Below, piece by piece: positions 25,373-35,069 of a stretch of 64,000 nt of DNA. Positions within the stretch are counted from its first letter, which is position 1; the number at the start of each line of letters is the position of its first letter. The notes beneath the pieces are model-generated. The model saw only the letters and a program-made list of their open reading frames with translations. It did no database searches and was not told the origin of the DNA. The stretch is from Flavobacteriales bacterium (GTDB lineage: Bacteria; Bacteroidota; Bacteroidia; Flavobacteriales_D; Sanyastnellaceae), in assembly GCA_947456965.1 (NCBI GenBank), contig CANGTU010000006.1:1-64000 (forward strand). The letters run 5' to 3'. A program made the translations under genes and the position numbers.

Positions 25373-28300
25373 TTATTGAACGATCAGCTTTTGCTGCGTG
25401 GTGGATCCGCCTGCTGTGTATGTCAGGAAGTAGATGCCTGGTGCCAGTCGGTTGCTGAGCTTCAGGATATGCTCGCCGTCCTGTCCTTCGGTCCAGTGCA
25501 CGGCGATGGTCTCTACCCATTGCCCGAGGGCATCGGTAATCAGAATATCCTGGACCACACGTCCGCGGCCCAGTCCGGAGAGATCGGCACGCAGCCATTC
25601 GCCCTCGAACGGGTTTGGGTAAAACAGGATGGTACCTGCAGAATGCGATGATGAGGCTACGCCTGCAATCTCATCCGTACCCGGATTCATGGTGATACCG
25701 CATTCCTGACCATAGGCGCCCCAGGTGTCCTCTATTCTCGCACGTGCGCGCACAGCGTAAGTCTGTCCGTACTCCAGACCGCTCACCATGTTGAGCGGCA
25801 ACACGCTCTCTGCGGTCTCAACCTCCACTGCGGATTGTCCTGAAATGGCTTCAAAGTGCCACTGGTAGCCTGTTGCACCATCCACCGGATAACATGCAAT
25901 GCTGGCGTCGGAGTCCAGTCCGATAGCGCCGCATGAGCTCGCGCTGAGCTGGGTATCGGGAACCTCCTGCATGCATGCGTAAGGGATGGCTATGGTCGCC
26001 TGCGCCGAACATCCATAGCTGTCAGTAATGCTGATGAAATACGTTCCGGCATCGAGACCCAGAGCGAGCTGGCCTTCGGTGCCGTTGGACCAGAGGTAGC
26101 TGAGAGCACCGGTGCCACCCATCCCGTTCACCACGGCTGAGCCGTCACTTCCTGTGCAGGTTTCTTCGGAGACCAGTTCGGTGGTGACTTCAATGGGAGA
26201 GGGTTCCGTGATGATGAAGCTCTGGCTGGCGATGCATCCCACGTCATCAGTGGCGGATACCGTGTAGGCGCCCGACTGCAGTCCAGTGGCCATGTTGCCT
26301 TCTTCGCCTGTGCTCCATAAGATGGTGATATTCCCTGTGCCGCCGGTTACACTCAGGATGGCGGCTCCATCTTCCCATCCGGCGCAGCTTATATCAGAGC
26401 TGAAGACCACGGTATGGAGCGGTGCCGGATCGGTGAGGGTACAGGTCTGCTGTGCTGCACAACCGTTAGCATCTGTAGCCGTGACCGTATAGCTGCCTGC
26501 TCCGAGATTGCTGATCGTGCTTCCTGTAGCTCCTGTGCTCCAGCTGAAGGCATAAGGAGCGTTGCCACCACTCACGGAGCTGCTCACTTGTCCGCTGGAT
26601 GTGCCAGCACACGCAGGGGGCGTTGAGGCGAGGGTCACGGCGGGTCCGCTGATCACCGTCACACAGTTGCTGCACGTGTACGTATGGGATCCAAAGCTGT
26701 TGGTGGCCGTAAGGGTTACCGTTTTGGGTCCTGGGGTGTTCCATACTATGCCCGTGGGATTGGCCTGGGTTGATGTGGGAGGAGAGGCACCGGTGAAGTT
26801 CCAGGTGAAAGAGGTGGGCGTGTTGGCAGTCGTGCTCGTGAAGGAAACGGTCTGTCCTATGCATACCGTGGCATCTCCTGCAGTGAATGAGGCTACCGGC
26901 GGATTGCCGGCAGGCGTGGAGGCGGTCACACAGAAGGAGTGAGTGCTCTGCGAGCCCCAGTTACCGGATGCAGCGGCCAGCACGGTATTGTCATCATCAT
27001 ACAGAGTAAAGCTGCCGTTGATGAGGCCCTGCCCATCGCCGAAGGAGTCGAACACGGAAAGGGTGTAACAGCCAGCCGGCAGACAGAGGTTGTGCGTTTG
27101 CTGAGTATTGGGTTGGTTGTTGGGATAGGGTCCTCCGGATGCCATCTGCACGCCTCCTGTGCCTGTGATGGCCCAGGTGGTTTCTGAACCGAAGAAGTCC
27201 AGGGTGACCACAAGGGAAACCTGCCCACCACTGGCTACTTCGAAGTTGCTGATGAATTGGTTGTTGCTGCTGTTTTGGTCAGCTTGTCCGTTGGGATTGG
27301 ATGACCACGCGTAGAAGGTATGCGCTCCCATGGCCACTGTAATGAGCGGGAGGGTCACCTGGGTGCTGGTTCCACTGGCCAGGTTGCCGGTCCAGTTGAA
27401 TGCGCTGAGCCCTTCACCATCTACATTATACTGGATAGATGCGGCGGTGAGTGCGTTGCTTCCCAAGTTGGCAAGGGTCACAACGGGGGTATAGGTATTG
27501 CTGCAGCTTGCGCCAGAGGGAGAGTTAATGGCTGTGATGGCGGCATCCAGAGCAAACACGGCGTCGCAGCCGAGTGAGCTGAGCAATCCTGCGCGTTGGG
27601 TTTCCAGGGTGGTGCGCATGCGCGTTTTCTGTCCCTGGCTGAACATATCCATGCAGCTCTGGCTGGTGTAGTCCAGGTAGTTTTCCACTTGTTGGTTGCC
27701 GCTGCAAGCCGGCGCTGAGCAAGAGGAATTCAGGATGGTAGGAGGGGTATCGCACACCCGGTCACCCTGGGTGGAGCAGCTTGTTTCAGCGCTGCAACTG
27801 TTGGTGTCGTTGAAGGTATGATAGAGTCCGAGGAAATGCCCCATCTCATGTGTGATGGTGCGGTTCATATTCGTATAGCTCTTCAGGTTGCCCGTGGTGC
27901 CGAAGGCATTGTGAAGCACTACGATACCGTCTTTTACGCTGTTGAAAGGGAAATAGGCGTAGCCCTGCACACCTGCTCCTCCATCATTATTTTCAATTTC
28001 GTTGACCACCCAGATATTCACATAGCTGGTTCGGGGCCAAACGCTCAGGGATTTCACGGCTGTTTCATCTGCTCCTGTGCCTTGTCCGGCTGATATGCCC
28101 GCTGAGGCATAGCTGGTCACAGAGGATCCGTTCACCCGCATAATACCAGTGGTGGGGTTGCCATTGGGATCACGCTGAGCAAGGCAGAATTCGACTCCCA
28201 CATCCACACCGTTGCCAAAGCCATTGGTGCCGGGCATGCGGCGGAAGTCCTGGTTGAGTGCGTTGATGGCTGACTGGATCTGCGCGGTGGATATATTGGT

Positions 28301-28585
28301 GCCGGTGCCCTCAGGTTCGCCGAGGTGGATCACATGAACCACTACCGGCAGGGTATACAGGGCGTCGGAGCGTTCTTCCCCGGGCAGGGCGTTGGCGGCC
28401 TGGATCATTTGCTCCATATAGAAGAAGCTGCGAGCCCACCGGGGGTCATGCGCGATGAGGCTATCGGTAAGCCGGTCGGAGGGGCAATCGATCACCGGAT
28501 CGGACTGTCCGGCGAGATCTGCTGCCAGGGTTAGGAGGGTCCAGGTGAGCAGAATTGCAGAGCGCGTTCCGTGAATGGGTTTCAT
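25373..28585 (-). CDS. Secreted M43-family (pappalysin-like) metalloprotease with SprB-like repeats and type A T9SS sorting domain
   Basis: The 1070-residue protein has a signal peptide (MKPIHGTRSAILLTWTLLTL). The catalytic domain (residues ~80-340) carries the extended zinc motif ITHEMGHFLGLYHTF (His246, Glu247, His250, His256) and a Met-turn region around QSCMDMFSQ, with the paired cysteines of M43B peptidases. Then come a CARDB-like module (~350-450), a YTLSVFDSFGDGQG module, a PKD domain (VASFTAGDATVCIGQTVSFT) and SprB-like repeats (APYAFSWSTGATGSTISNLG). The C-terminus is a type A sorting domain (ILFYPNPFEGEWLRA ... QQKLIVQ). It is predicted to be a surface or released endopeptidase. Confidence 0.93.
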   Translation of the reverse strand: MKPIHGTRSAILLTWTLLTLAADLAGQSDPVIDCPSDRLTDSLIAHDPRWARSFFYMEQMIQAANALPGEERSDALYTLPVVVHVIHLGEPEGTGTNISTAQIQSAINALNQDFRRMPGTNGFGNGVDVGVEFCLAQRDPNGNPTTGIMRVNGSSVTSYASAGISAGQGTGADETAVKSLSVWPRTSYVNIWVVNEIENNDGGAGVQGYAYFPFNSVKDGIVVLHNAFGTTGNLKSYTNMNRTITHEMGHFLGLYHTFNDTNSCSAETSCSTQGDRVCDTPPTILNSSCSAPACSGNQQVENYLDYTSQSCMDMFSQGQKTRMRTTLETQRAGLLSSLGCDAVFALDAAITAINSPSGASCSNTYTPVVTLANLGSNALTAASIQYNVDGEGLSAFNWTGNLASGTSTQVTLPLITVAMGAHTFYAWSSNPNGQADQNSSNNQFISNFEVASGGQVSLVVTLDFFGSETTWAITGTGGVQMASGGPYPNNQPNTQQTHNLCLPAGCYTLSVFDSFGDGQGLINGSFTLYDDDNTVLAAASGNWGSQSTHSFCVTASTPAGNPPVASFTAGDATVCIGQTVSFTSTTANTPTSFTWNFTGASPPTSTQANPTGIVWNTPGPKTVTLTATNSFGSHTYTCSNCVTVISGPAVTLASTPPACAGTSSGQVSSSVSGGNAPYAFSWSTGATGSTISNLGAGSYTVTATDANGCAAQQTCTLTDPAPLHTVVFSSDISCAGWEDGAAILSVTGGTGNITILWSTGEEGNMATGLQSGAYTVSATDDVGCIASQSFIITEPSPIEVTTELVSEETCTGSDGSAVVNGMGGTGALSYLWSNGTEGQLALGLDAGTYFISITDSYGCSAQATIAIPYACMQEVPDTQLSASSCGAIGLDSDASIACYPVDGATGYQWHFEAISGQSAVEVETAESVLPLNMVSGLEYGQTYAVRARARIEDTWGAYGQECGITMNPGTDEIAGVASSSHSAGTILFYPNPFEGEWLRADLSGLGRGRVVQDILITDALGQWVETIAVHWTEGQDGEHILKLSNRLAPGIYFLTYTAGGSTTQQKLIVQ

Positions 28586-28672
28586 GATATCCTCGCCTGT
28601 AGGGATGGGGCGTGCAAGGTTTTATACCACGCTGAAGATGTTTGGGTTACGGTGGGGATAAGCCGGGGCCCT

Positions 28673-28706
28673 AAAAAAATGGGCCGTCCCGGAGGACAGC
28701 CCATTT
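28673..28706 (-). terminator. Intrinsic terminator of rpsA
   Basis: On the minus strand AAATGGGC-T-GTCC pairs with GGAC-G-GCCCATTT across a TCCG loop and is followed by a run of seven U. It lies 20 nt beyond the rpsA stop. Confidence 0.9.
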
Positions 28707-28726
28707 AAGAGGATCATCGAAGAAAA

Positions 28727-30724
28727 TTATTCTTCCGTCGGCTTATCATCACCGTCCATCTTTTCCTTGAGCGCGGCGAGGGCGTCGATGTCACCAAGGG
28801 TGGATTTTTCCACCTGGGCATTAACGGCCTTCACGGCATTGGAGTCACCGGGGCCGGCTGATTTTTGCGGACGGGTTCCTTTGGCTTTAGGGGCTTCCAG
28901 TCCCGGTTCGTCTTCCTTCCAGGTGTGGATGTGAGATACGTTGATCTTGCGCTGATTCTTATTGAATTCGAGCACCATGAATTCGATGGCTTCTTCCACC
29001 TTGGCAGTGGAGCCATCGGCCTTCTTGAGATTCTTGTTCAGGCAGAAACCTTCCAGACCGTATGGCAGGGTCACAATACTGTGGTTACCTTCTTTGCGTA
29101 CGATGGTGCCCTGGTGCCTGGTGCCTTCTGCGAAGACAGATTCGAATACATCCCAAGGGTTCTCTTCAAGCTGCTTGTGACCAAGGCTGATGCGGCGGTT
29201 TTCCTTGTCCAGTTCGAGAACCACGACATCGATGGGGTCGCCGATGGCACAGAACTCGCTCGGGTGCTTGATCTTCTTGCTCCAGCTCAGGTCGGATATG
29301 TGGATCAGTCCGTCAATGCCTTCAGCCAGCTCACAGAATACGCCGAAGTTGGTGAATGCGCGCACCTTGGCGGTGTGGCGGGCGCCAACTCCAAAGCGGC
29401 CTTCGATACCATCCCACGGATCCTGGGTCAGTTGCTTCATACCGAGGCTGAGCTTGCGCTCCTCGCGGTCCACATTGAGTACCACGCACTCCACCTGATC
29501 GCCTACTTTCAGGAAGTCCTGGGCAGAGCGGAGGTGTGAGCTCCATGACATCTCAGATACGTGAATGAGACCTTCAACACCGGGCGCTACTTCCACGAAT
29601 GCTCCGTAGTCGGCCAGTACCACCACCTTACCGGTGATTTTCTGTCCTACCTGAAGCTGATCCTGGAGTGCATCCCAAGGGTGAGAGGTGAGCTGCTTGA
29701 GTCCGAGTGCAATGCGCTTCTTCTCGTCGTCGAAGTCGAGGATAACGACGTTGATCTTCTCGTCCAGCTTAACCACCTCTTCGGGGTGACTGATGCGGCC
29801 CCAGCTCAGATCGGTGATGTGGATGAGACCGTCTACGCCCCCGAGGTCTACGAATACTCCGTAGCTGGTGATGTTTTTCACCACACCTTCGAGTACCTGA
29901 CCCTTCTCCAGGCCCGACATGATTTGCTTCTTCTGCTCTTCGAGTTCCGCTTCGATGAGGGCCTTGTGCGACACCACCACGTTCTTGAACTCGTTGTTGA
30001 TCTTCACGACCTTCAGCTCCATGACTTTGCCAACGTAGATATCGTAGTCGCGTATGGGCTTCACGTCAATCTGTGATCCGGGAAGGAATGCTTCGATACC
30101 GAATACATCCACGATGAGTCCGCCTTTGGTGCGGCACTTCACGTCTCCCTTGATGATCTCACCGGTTTCGAGTGCGCGGTTCACATTGCCCCATGCGCTG
30201 AACAGGCGGGCTGTCTTGTGTGATACGTTGAGCTGACCGTTTTTGTCTTCCTGCTGTTCTACGTAAACAGGTACTACATCACCCGGCTTGAGGTCGGGGT
30301 TGTAGCGGAATTCGGTCACCGGAATTACACCTTCTGACTTATAGCCGATGTTCACGACTACCTCTTTTTTGTTGACGCTTACCACGGTACCGTCAACCAC
30401 CTCTTTTTCAGCGATGGTGGAGAGGGTTCTTTCGTAGATGTCGTCATAACGCTTCCGCTCGTCGGCCTTATAGCCGCCGGCAGCTTCGTAAGCGTCCCAG
30501 TCAAACACCCCGTTGTTCATGTACGCGGCTTCATCAGCCGTGCTGTACAGTTCCAGGGTTTCTTCTGCACCTGCTTCTTCCTCTTCGGCCACTTCTGCCA
30601 CCACCTCTTCGGTGATCTCTTCCGTCACTTCAGCAGAAACAGAGGTTTCAGTTGTTTCCTCTGCAGCACTGAGGGGTGCGTTTTCTTCGGCTTCTTCAGC
30701 CTTAACTCGTTTTGATTCAGCCAT
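28727..30724 (-). CDS. rpsA: 30S ribosomal protein S1
   Basis: The 665-residue protein is longer than the E. coli form (557) because of an acidic N-terminal extension of about 90 residues and a charged C-terminal tail. Consecutive S1 domains are evident, with repeated signatures such as SYGVFVDLGGVDGLIHITDL, DYGAFVEVAPGVEGLIHVSE and NFGVFCELAEGIDGLIHISD, each followed by WDALQDQLQ- or WDGIEGRF-type linkers. S1 binds mRNA and helps the 30S subunit initiate. In a genome with few Shine-Dalgarno sites this role may be especially important. The upstream region can form a leader hairpin. Confidence 0.97.
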   Translation of the reverse strand: MAESKRVKAEEAEENAPLSAAEETTETSVSAEVTEEITEEVVAEVAEEEEAGAEETLELYSTADEAAYMNNGVFDWDAYEAAGGYKADERKRYDDIYERTLSTIAEKEVVDGTVVSVNKKEVVVNIGYKSEGVIPVTEFRYNPDLKPGDVVPVYVEQQEDKNGQLNVSHKTARLFSAWGNVNRALETGEIIKGDVKCRTKGGLIVDVFGIEAFLPGSQIDVKPIRDYDIYVGKVMELKVVKINNEFKNVVVSHKALIEAELEEQKKQIMSGLEKGQVLEGVVKNITSYGVFVDLGGVDGLIHITDLSWGRISHPEEVVKLDEKINVVILDFDDEKKRIALGLKQLTSHPWDALQDQLQVGQKITGKVVVLADYGAFVEVAPGVEGLIHVSEMSWSSHLRSAQDFLKVGDQVECVVLNVDREERKLSLGMKQLTQDPWDGIEGRFGVGARHTAKVRAFTNFGVFCELAEGIDGLIHISDLSWSKKIKHPSEFCAIGDPIDVVVLELDKENRRISLGHKQLEENPWDVFESVFAEGTRHQGTIVRKEGNHSIVTLPYGLEGFCLNKNLKKADGSTAKVEEAIEFMVLEFNKNQRKINVSHIHTWKEDEPGLEAPKAKGTRPQKSAGPGDSNAVKAVNAQVEKSTLGDIDALAALKEKMDGDDKPTEE

Positions 30725-30741
30725 TTGGCAATTGCTTGTAT

Positions 30742-30778
30742 CCGGTTTTCCCGCAGGGGGAATGTCCTGTCAAACCGG
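30742..30778 (-). promoter_or_regulatory. Possible structured leader of rpsA
   Basis: CCGGTTT (30742-30748) pairs with AAACCGG (30772-30778), and inside them TTCCC can pair with GGGAA. This nested stem starts 18 nt upstream of the rpsA ATG in the predicted leader. Ribosomal protein genes are often autoregulated through such leaders; that is inference here. Confidence 0.4.
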
Positions 30779-30857
30779 AGGGTTTTTGTTTGGTTAACCG
30801 ATAGCCGGACACTTCGCTATTGGATTTCAGGTTATTACCTACCTGAAAGAAGGGCCG

Positions 30858-30865
30858 CGAAGATA
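30858..30865 (-). promoter_or_regulatory. Candidate -7 box of rpsA
   Basis: TATCTTCG on the minus strand fits TAnnTTyG and would give a leader of about 130 nt that includes the rpsA hairpin. Confidence 0.4.
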
Positions 30866-31031
30866 GGGCGGAAAAGGCGTACCTCTGGGGAGGTGCAATT
30901 TTTTTTTGGTGAAAGTCCTGTGCCTTCGCGGGGCAGATGAACCACGTGGCTGGGCTATGAGTTATAGCCCTATGTTTTCACCGTTGGATCCCCACATCAC
31001 AAACACGTGCGAATACTCCGGTCTTCCGGGT

Positions 31032-31328
31032 ATGGCGGCATACATGGAGCATCCCCTGTCAGTTGAGCAAAAACGGCAAGGCGGCCTGTCGGCTGAGGAT
31101 ACAGATCGCATCATTCAGATGGCCTGGGAAGACCGCACGCCGTTTGAGGCGATCAGCATCCAATACGGCTTGAGTGAGCAGGATGTGATTGAACTCATGC
31201 GCCGGGAGATGAGGCCTTCCAGTTTTCGCATGTGGCGCCGTCGGGTAAGCGGACGAAAGACGAAGCATACCGCGCTGCGTCAGGATCGGGTGAACCGTTT
31301 CAGGAGCCGGAATCAGAAGGGTGGGTGA
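31032..31328 (+). CDS. TIGR03643/DUF2805 family protein
   Basis: The start chosen gives 98 residues. The core RIIQMAWEDRTPFEAISIQY, GLSEQDVIELMRREM and FRMWRRRVSGRKTKH is diagnostic of the TIGR03643/DUF2805 family, small proteins of unknown function with a helix-turn-helix-like look. Starts at 31044 or 30957 are also open; conservation does not extend far upstream of LSAEDTD. The gene is divergent from rpsA and converges on rpoD over a shared terminator. Confidence 0.82.
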   Translation: MAAYMEHPLSVEQKRQGGLSAEDTDRIIQMAWEDRTPFEAISIQYGLSEQDVIELMRREMRPSSFRMWRRRVSGRKTKHTALRQDRVNRFRSRNQKGG

Positions 31329-31340
31329 GTATTGGCCATG

Positions 31341-31367
31341 AAAAAGCCCCGGATGTCCGGGGCTTTT
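31341..31367. terminator. Bidirectional terminator between the DUF2805 gene and rpoD
   Basis: A perfect 12-bp stem, AAAAGCCCCGGA-TG-TCCGGGGCTTTT, sits between two converging genes. It has A and T runs at both ends, so it can stop transcription in both directions. Confidence 0.92.
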
Positions 31368-31394
31368 GAGTTGCTTGATTTCGGAATGAGCAGA

Positions 31395-32264
31395 TTACCC
31401 GAGGTATGATTTCAGGATTTTGCTGCGGCTGGTGTGCTTGAGCCGGCGGATGGCCTTTTCCTTGATCTGCCGGACGCGCTCGCGGGTAAGGTCGAAGCGC
31501 TCGCCGATCTCCTCGAGGGTGAGCGGGTGCTCCCCATTCAGTCCGAAGTACAGGCGAATCACATCGGCCTCGCGGCTGGTGAGTGTGCGCAGGGAGCGTT
31601 CAATCTCTTTACGCAGTGACTCGTGCAGCAGGTCGGTATCCGGTGACGGCGTATCGTTGGTCTGCAGCACGTCGTACATGGTGGAGCTGCTGTCGTCGCC
31701 ATCTTTCAGCGGGGCATCCATGGATACATGGCGACCGCTGTTGCGGAGGGATTGCTTCACTTCATCGAGTGTCATCTCGAGCACCTCGGCCAGTTCGGCG
31801 GGTGTAGGCGGGCGCTCAAACTCCTGCTCCAGTTTCGCAAAGGCCTTGTTGATCTTATTGATCGAGCCGATCTTGTTCAGCGGCAGGCGAACAATACGCG
31901 ATTGCTCCGCCAGAGCCTGAAGGATCGATTGACGGATCCACCAAACGGCATAGGAGATGAACTTGAAGCCGCGCGTTTCGTCGAAGCGCTGGGCGGCTTT
32001 GATCAGACCGAGGTTGCCCTCGTTGATCAGGTCAGGAAGACTCAGGCCCTGATTCTGGTATTGCTTGGAAACTGACACCACAAAGCGCAGGTTGGCTTTG
32101 GTGAGCTTTTCCAATGCGGCCTGATCGCCCTGCTTGATCCGCCGGGCAAGCTCGACTTCCTGCTCGGCAGTGATCAGGTCCACCCGCCCGATTTCCTGCA
32201 GGTACTTATCCAGGGAAGCAGTTTCCCTGTTGGTGACCTGCTTGGTTATTTTTAGCTGTCTCAT
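31395..32264 (-). CDS. rpoD: Primary RNA polymerase sigma factor (RpoD/SigA)
   Basis: The 289-residue protein lacks region 1.1, as is usual for Bacteroidota primary sigma factors. Region 1.2 is [20 protein letters not shown]. Region 2 has [20 protein letters not shown], then [18 protein letters not shown] and [17 protein letters not shown]. Region 3 is around [18 protein letters not shown]. Region 4 is [20 protein letters not shown] with [10 protein letters not shown]. It directs transcription from the TAnnTTTG promoters seen in this window. The gene is monocistronic, 121 nt from pnp and ending at a strong terminator. Confidence 0.97.
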   Translation of the reverse strand: MRQLKITKQVTNRETASLDKYLQEIGRVDLITAEQEVELARRIKQGDQAALEKLTKANLRFVVSVSKQYQNQGLSLPDLINEGNLGLIKAAQRFDETRGFKFISYAVWWIRQSILQALAEQSRIVRLPLNKIGSINKINKAFAKLEQEFERPPTPAELAEVLEMTLDEVKQSLRNSGRHVSMDAPLKDGDDSSSTMYDVLQTNDTPSPDTDLLHESLRKEIERSLRTLTSREADVIRLYFGLNGEHPLTLEEIGERFDLTRERVRQIKEKAIRRLKHTSRSKILKSYLG

Positions 32265-32385
32265 GGGTGAATTAATCCGTTCTCGTTGCGTCGTTCTCTT
32301 CGGGTCAACTGAATCCCTAACGGGTCAAGTCCCGGAATGGTTCATCGGTTAGCCGGGTTGTAGTCCATTTAACCTTTAATGGCTG

Positions 32386-34539
32386 TTAGTTATTGGCCTC
32401 GGGCCTTTCCGGACGGGGCAGGAGCACCTTGCGGGAGAGCTTGAGCTTTCCGGTCTTCGGATCGCGTCCGATGACTTTGAACTTCACAAGCTCACCTACC
32501 TTGAGTACTTCATTCACGTCTTCCACACGGCGCCACTCGAGCTCACTCACGTGAATCAGTCCGTCTTGTCCGGGCAAAATTTCCACAAAGGCACCGAATG
32601 GCTGAATGGTCTTTACCGGTCCTTCGTAAATCTCGCCTATCTCGACCTGCGGTGGCCATACAATGCTGCGCACTTTCTTCACAGCAGCGTCGAGGCCGGC
32701 CTTGTCGGCAGATGCGATCTCCACAATGCCCTTACCGTCTTTTTCTTCGATGGTAATCGTGGTGCCGGTGGTCTTCTGGATTTCCTGAATGATCTTACCA
32801 CCTGGGCCAATCACCGGACCGATCATATCGGTCGGGATGTCGAAGGTGACAATCCGCGGAGCGTGAGCCTTGTAATCCTCACGTGGCTCACTCATGGTTT
32901 TCATCATTTCACCGAGGATGTGGAGGCGTCCCTCGCGGGCCTGTTCCAGTGCTTCGCGAACCATGTTCATGCTCAGGCCCTTGATCTTGATGTCCATCTG
33001 GCAGGCCGTGATACCCTTGCTTGTTCCGGTAACCTTAAAGTCCATATCGCCGAGGTGGTCTTCATCTCCAAGGATATCGGACAGGATGGTGTACTTCGAG
33101 TTGTCGGCATTGGTGATGAGTCCCATCGCAATACCGGAAACCGGCGCGTTGATGGGTACACCGCCATCCATCAGGGCGAGGGTACCGGCGCATACGGTGG
33201 CCATGGAAGAGGAGCCGTTAGACTCCAGAATATCGGACACGATGCGGATGGTATACGGACACTTATCGGTGGGAGGAATAACGGGCTTGAGCGCGCGCAG
33301 GGCGAGGTTGCCGTGGCCGATCTCGCGCCGGCCTGTTCCCCTTATAGGACGTGCTTCACCAGTGCTGAACGGCGGGAAGTTGTAGTGCAGCAGGAACTTG
33401 TCATGACGCACCTGCACGGCTCCGTCAATCATCTGCTCATCCAGCTTGGTGCCGAGGGTCAGGGTGGTGAGCGACTGGGTTTCACCGCGGGTGAAGATGC
33501 TCGACCCGTGAGGTCCGGGCAGGTAACCGACTTCGCACCAGATAGGGCGAATGGTGCGGGTATCGCGGCCGTCGAGTCGCATGCCCTTCTCGAGGATCAT
33601 GTTGCGCATGGCATCCTTGAGGCAGTCATGAGCGTATTTGTCGAGAAGCCAGGCTTTGGCCGACTTCTCCTCTTCAGTAAAGCGGGTTTCAAATTCCTCC
33701 TGAATCCGGGCGAATGAAGCACTGCGCTCTTTTTTACCTGACGGACTCATGGCGGCCGCGAGGTACTTCTCGTAGCATTCGCTCCACACGAGTTTCCTGA
33801 GCTCCTCATCCTTGGGCTCGTGGTTGTAGGTGCGCTTCACATGGGAAGAGGGAACCTGCGCGGCAAGCTCTTTCTGTGCGGCAATCTGCACGCGGATGGC
33901 GGAGTGTGCGGCTTCGAGGGCGACAATCATCTCGGCCTCGCTCACTTCTTTCATCTCGCCCTCTACCATCACAATGCTGTCATCGCTTCCGGCGACCAGA
34001 AGTTCGAGATCAGCGCGCTCCAACTCTTCCCAGGTGGGGTTGATGACAAGCTGTCCGTCAATACGGGCCACGCGCACCTCAGAGATGGGGCCATTGAACG
34101 GTATATCGGATACAGCGATAGCAGCAGATGCGGCCAGTCCGGCAAGACTATCGGGCTTATTGCGCTTGTCAGCAGAAATCAGGTTGACGATTACCTGCAC
34201 CTCAGCATGAAAATCATCCGGAAACATGGGGCGCAGGGCGCGGTCAATCAATCGGGCTGTGAGGATTTCATCGTCGTACGGACGGGCCTCGCGCTTGAAG
34301 TAGCCGCCAGGAAAGCGTCCGGTGGATGAATACTTCTCGCGGTACTCCACCGTGAGGGGAAGAAAGTCGACGCCTTCCTTGGCGTTTTCGGCAGCCACCA
34401 CTGTGGCGAGGAGCATGGTATCGCCCTGGCGAACCACTACGGATCCGTGGGCCTGCTTGGCCAGCTTACCTGTTTCGATCGTGATCGGATCACGGCCATC
34501 GCCAAAGTCGATGGTCTTGGTTTTCAAATCGTAATTCAT
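32386..34539 (-). CDS. pnp: Polyribonucleotide nucleotidyltransferase (PNPase)
   Basis: The 717-residue protein is full length. It has two RNase PH domains ([20 protein letters not shown] and [20 protein letters not shown] in the second), an all-helical linker, a KH domain ([20 protein letters not shown]) and a C-terminal S1 domain ([20 protein letters not shown]). It degrades RNA 3' to 5' by phosphorolysis. The order rpsO-pnp is the classic one, here with a hairpin between the genes. Confidence 0.97.
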   Translation of the reverse strand: MNYDLKTKTIDFGDGRDPITIETGKLAKQAHGSVVVRQGDTMLLATVVAAENAKEGVDFLPLTVEYREKYSSTGRFPGGYFKREARPYDDEILTARLIDRALRPMFPDDFHAEVQVIVNLISADKRNKPDSLAGLAASAAIAVSDIPFNGPISEVRVARIDGQLVINPTWEELERADLELLVAGSDDSIVMVEGEMKEVSEAEMIVALEAAHSAIRVQIAAQKELAAQVPSSHVKRTYNHEPKDEELRKLVWSECYEKYLAAAMSPSGKKERSASFARIQEEFETRFTEEEKSAKAWLLDKYAHDCLKDAMRNMILEKGMRLDGRDTRTIRPIWCEVGYLPGPHGSSIFTRGETQSLTTLTLGTKLDEQMIDGAVQVRHDKFLLHYNFPPFSTGEARPIRGTGRREIGHGNLALRALKPVIPPTDKCPYTIRIVSDILESNGSSSMATVCAGTLALMDGGVPINAPVSGIAMGLITNADNSKYTILSDILGDEDHLGDMDFKVTGTSKGITACQMDIKIKGLSMNMVREALEQAREGRLHILGEMMKTMSEPREDYKAHAPRIVTFDIPTDMIGPVIGPGGKIIQEIQKTTGTTITIEEKDGKGIVEIASADKAGLDAAVKKVRSIVWPPQVEIGEIYEGPVKTIQPFGAFVEILPGQDGLIHVSELEWRRVEDVNEVLKVGELVKFKVIGRDPKTGKLKLSRKVLLPRPERPEANN

Positions 34540-34616
34540 CTTCTTGTTTTGCTTCTTTGTTTCGTTCTTTTCCCTTCTTCGGCGTCTTCCAATGGCGGCT
34601 GGCTATTCAGAAACGC

Positions 34617-34641
34617 AAAAAGGCAATTGAGTTCAATTGCC
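34617..34641 (-). terminator. Hairpin with U tract between rpsO and pnp
   Basis: On the minus strand GGCAATTGA-AC-TCAATTGCC is followed by TTTTT. This is a perfect 9-bp stem, 27 nt after the rpsO stop and about 80 nt before the pnp start. It may end the short rpsO transcript, with read-through supplying pnp, or be a processing site. Confidence 0.8.
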
Positions 34642-34667
34642 CCTTGCGCTAATCAGCGTATGAAAGC

Positions 34668-34937
34668 TTATTTGCGGAGATCAAGTTCCTTGACGATTGC
34701 CCGGTAACGCATGATGTCAGACTTCTGAAGGTAGTCCAGAAGTGAACGGCGCTTACCCACCAGACGAATCAATGCACGCTGGGTGTTAAAGTCCTTCTTG
34801 TTCACCTTGAGGTGCTCAGTGAGGTGATTAATGCGATGAGAGAACAGCGCAATCTGTCCTTCTGCGGAACCGGTGTCGGTTGCCGACTTGCCATGCTTGG
34901 CGAAGATCTCTTTTTTGGTTTCTGTAGTCAGGTACAT
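34668..34937 (-). CDS. rpsO: 30S ribosomal protein S15
   Basis: The 89-residue protein matches S15 in length and motifs: [40 protein letters not shown] and [15 protein letters not shown]. It binds 16S rRNA early in small-subunit assembly. A predicted leader of about 70 nt precedes it. pnp follows after a terminator-like hairpin. Confidence 0.98.
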   Translation of the reverse strand: MYLTTETKKEIFAKHGKSATDTGSAEGQIALFSHRINHLTEHLKVNKKDFNTQRALIRLVGKRRSLLDYLQKSDIMRYRAIVKELDLRK

Positions 34938-35011
34938 GCCAATACTTGTGTAAGTGATTTTTATGTGGTCCTTTCGAGGCTTCCGCTCAGGCGGACGCTC
35001 TTTGGGGGGTG

Positions 35012-35019
35012 CAAATGTA
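35012..35019 (-). promoter_or_regulatory. -7 box of rpsO
   Basis: TACATTTG on the minus strand fits TAnnTTTG and predicts a leader of about 70 nt. The leader includes a small TCCGC-CTGA-GCGGA hairpin (34982-34995), a possible S15 control structure. Confidence 0.5.
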
Positions 35020-35069
35020 AGGAAGTTTGGTCGGGCGGGACGAAAAAACTCCGTCCGGTCGCGAGGACA

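Noticed and set aside
28865-29539. 224-codon plus-strand frame
   Set aside because: It mirrors rpsA, where S1 domains are unmistakable.
32551-33717. 388-codon plus-strand frame
   Set aside because: It lies wholly antisense to pnp and has a codon pattern explained by the PNPase sequence.
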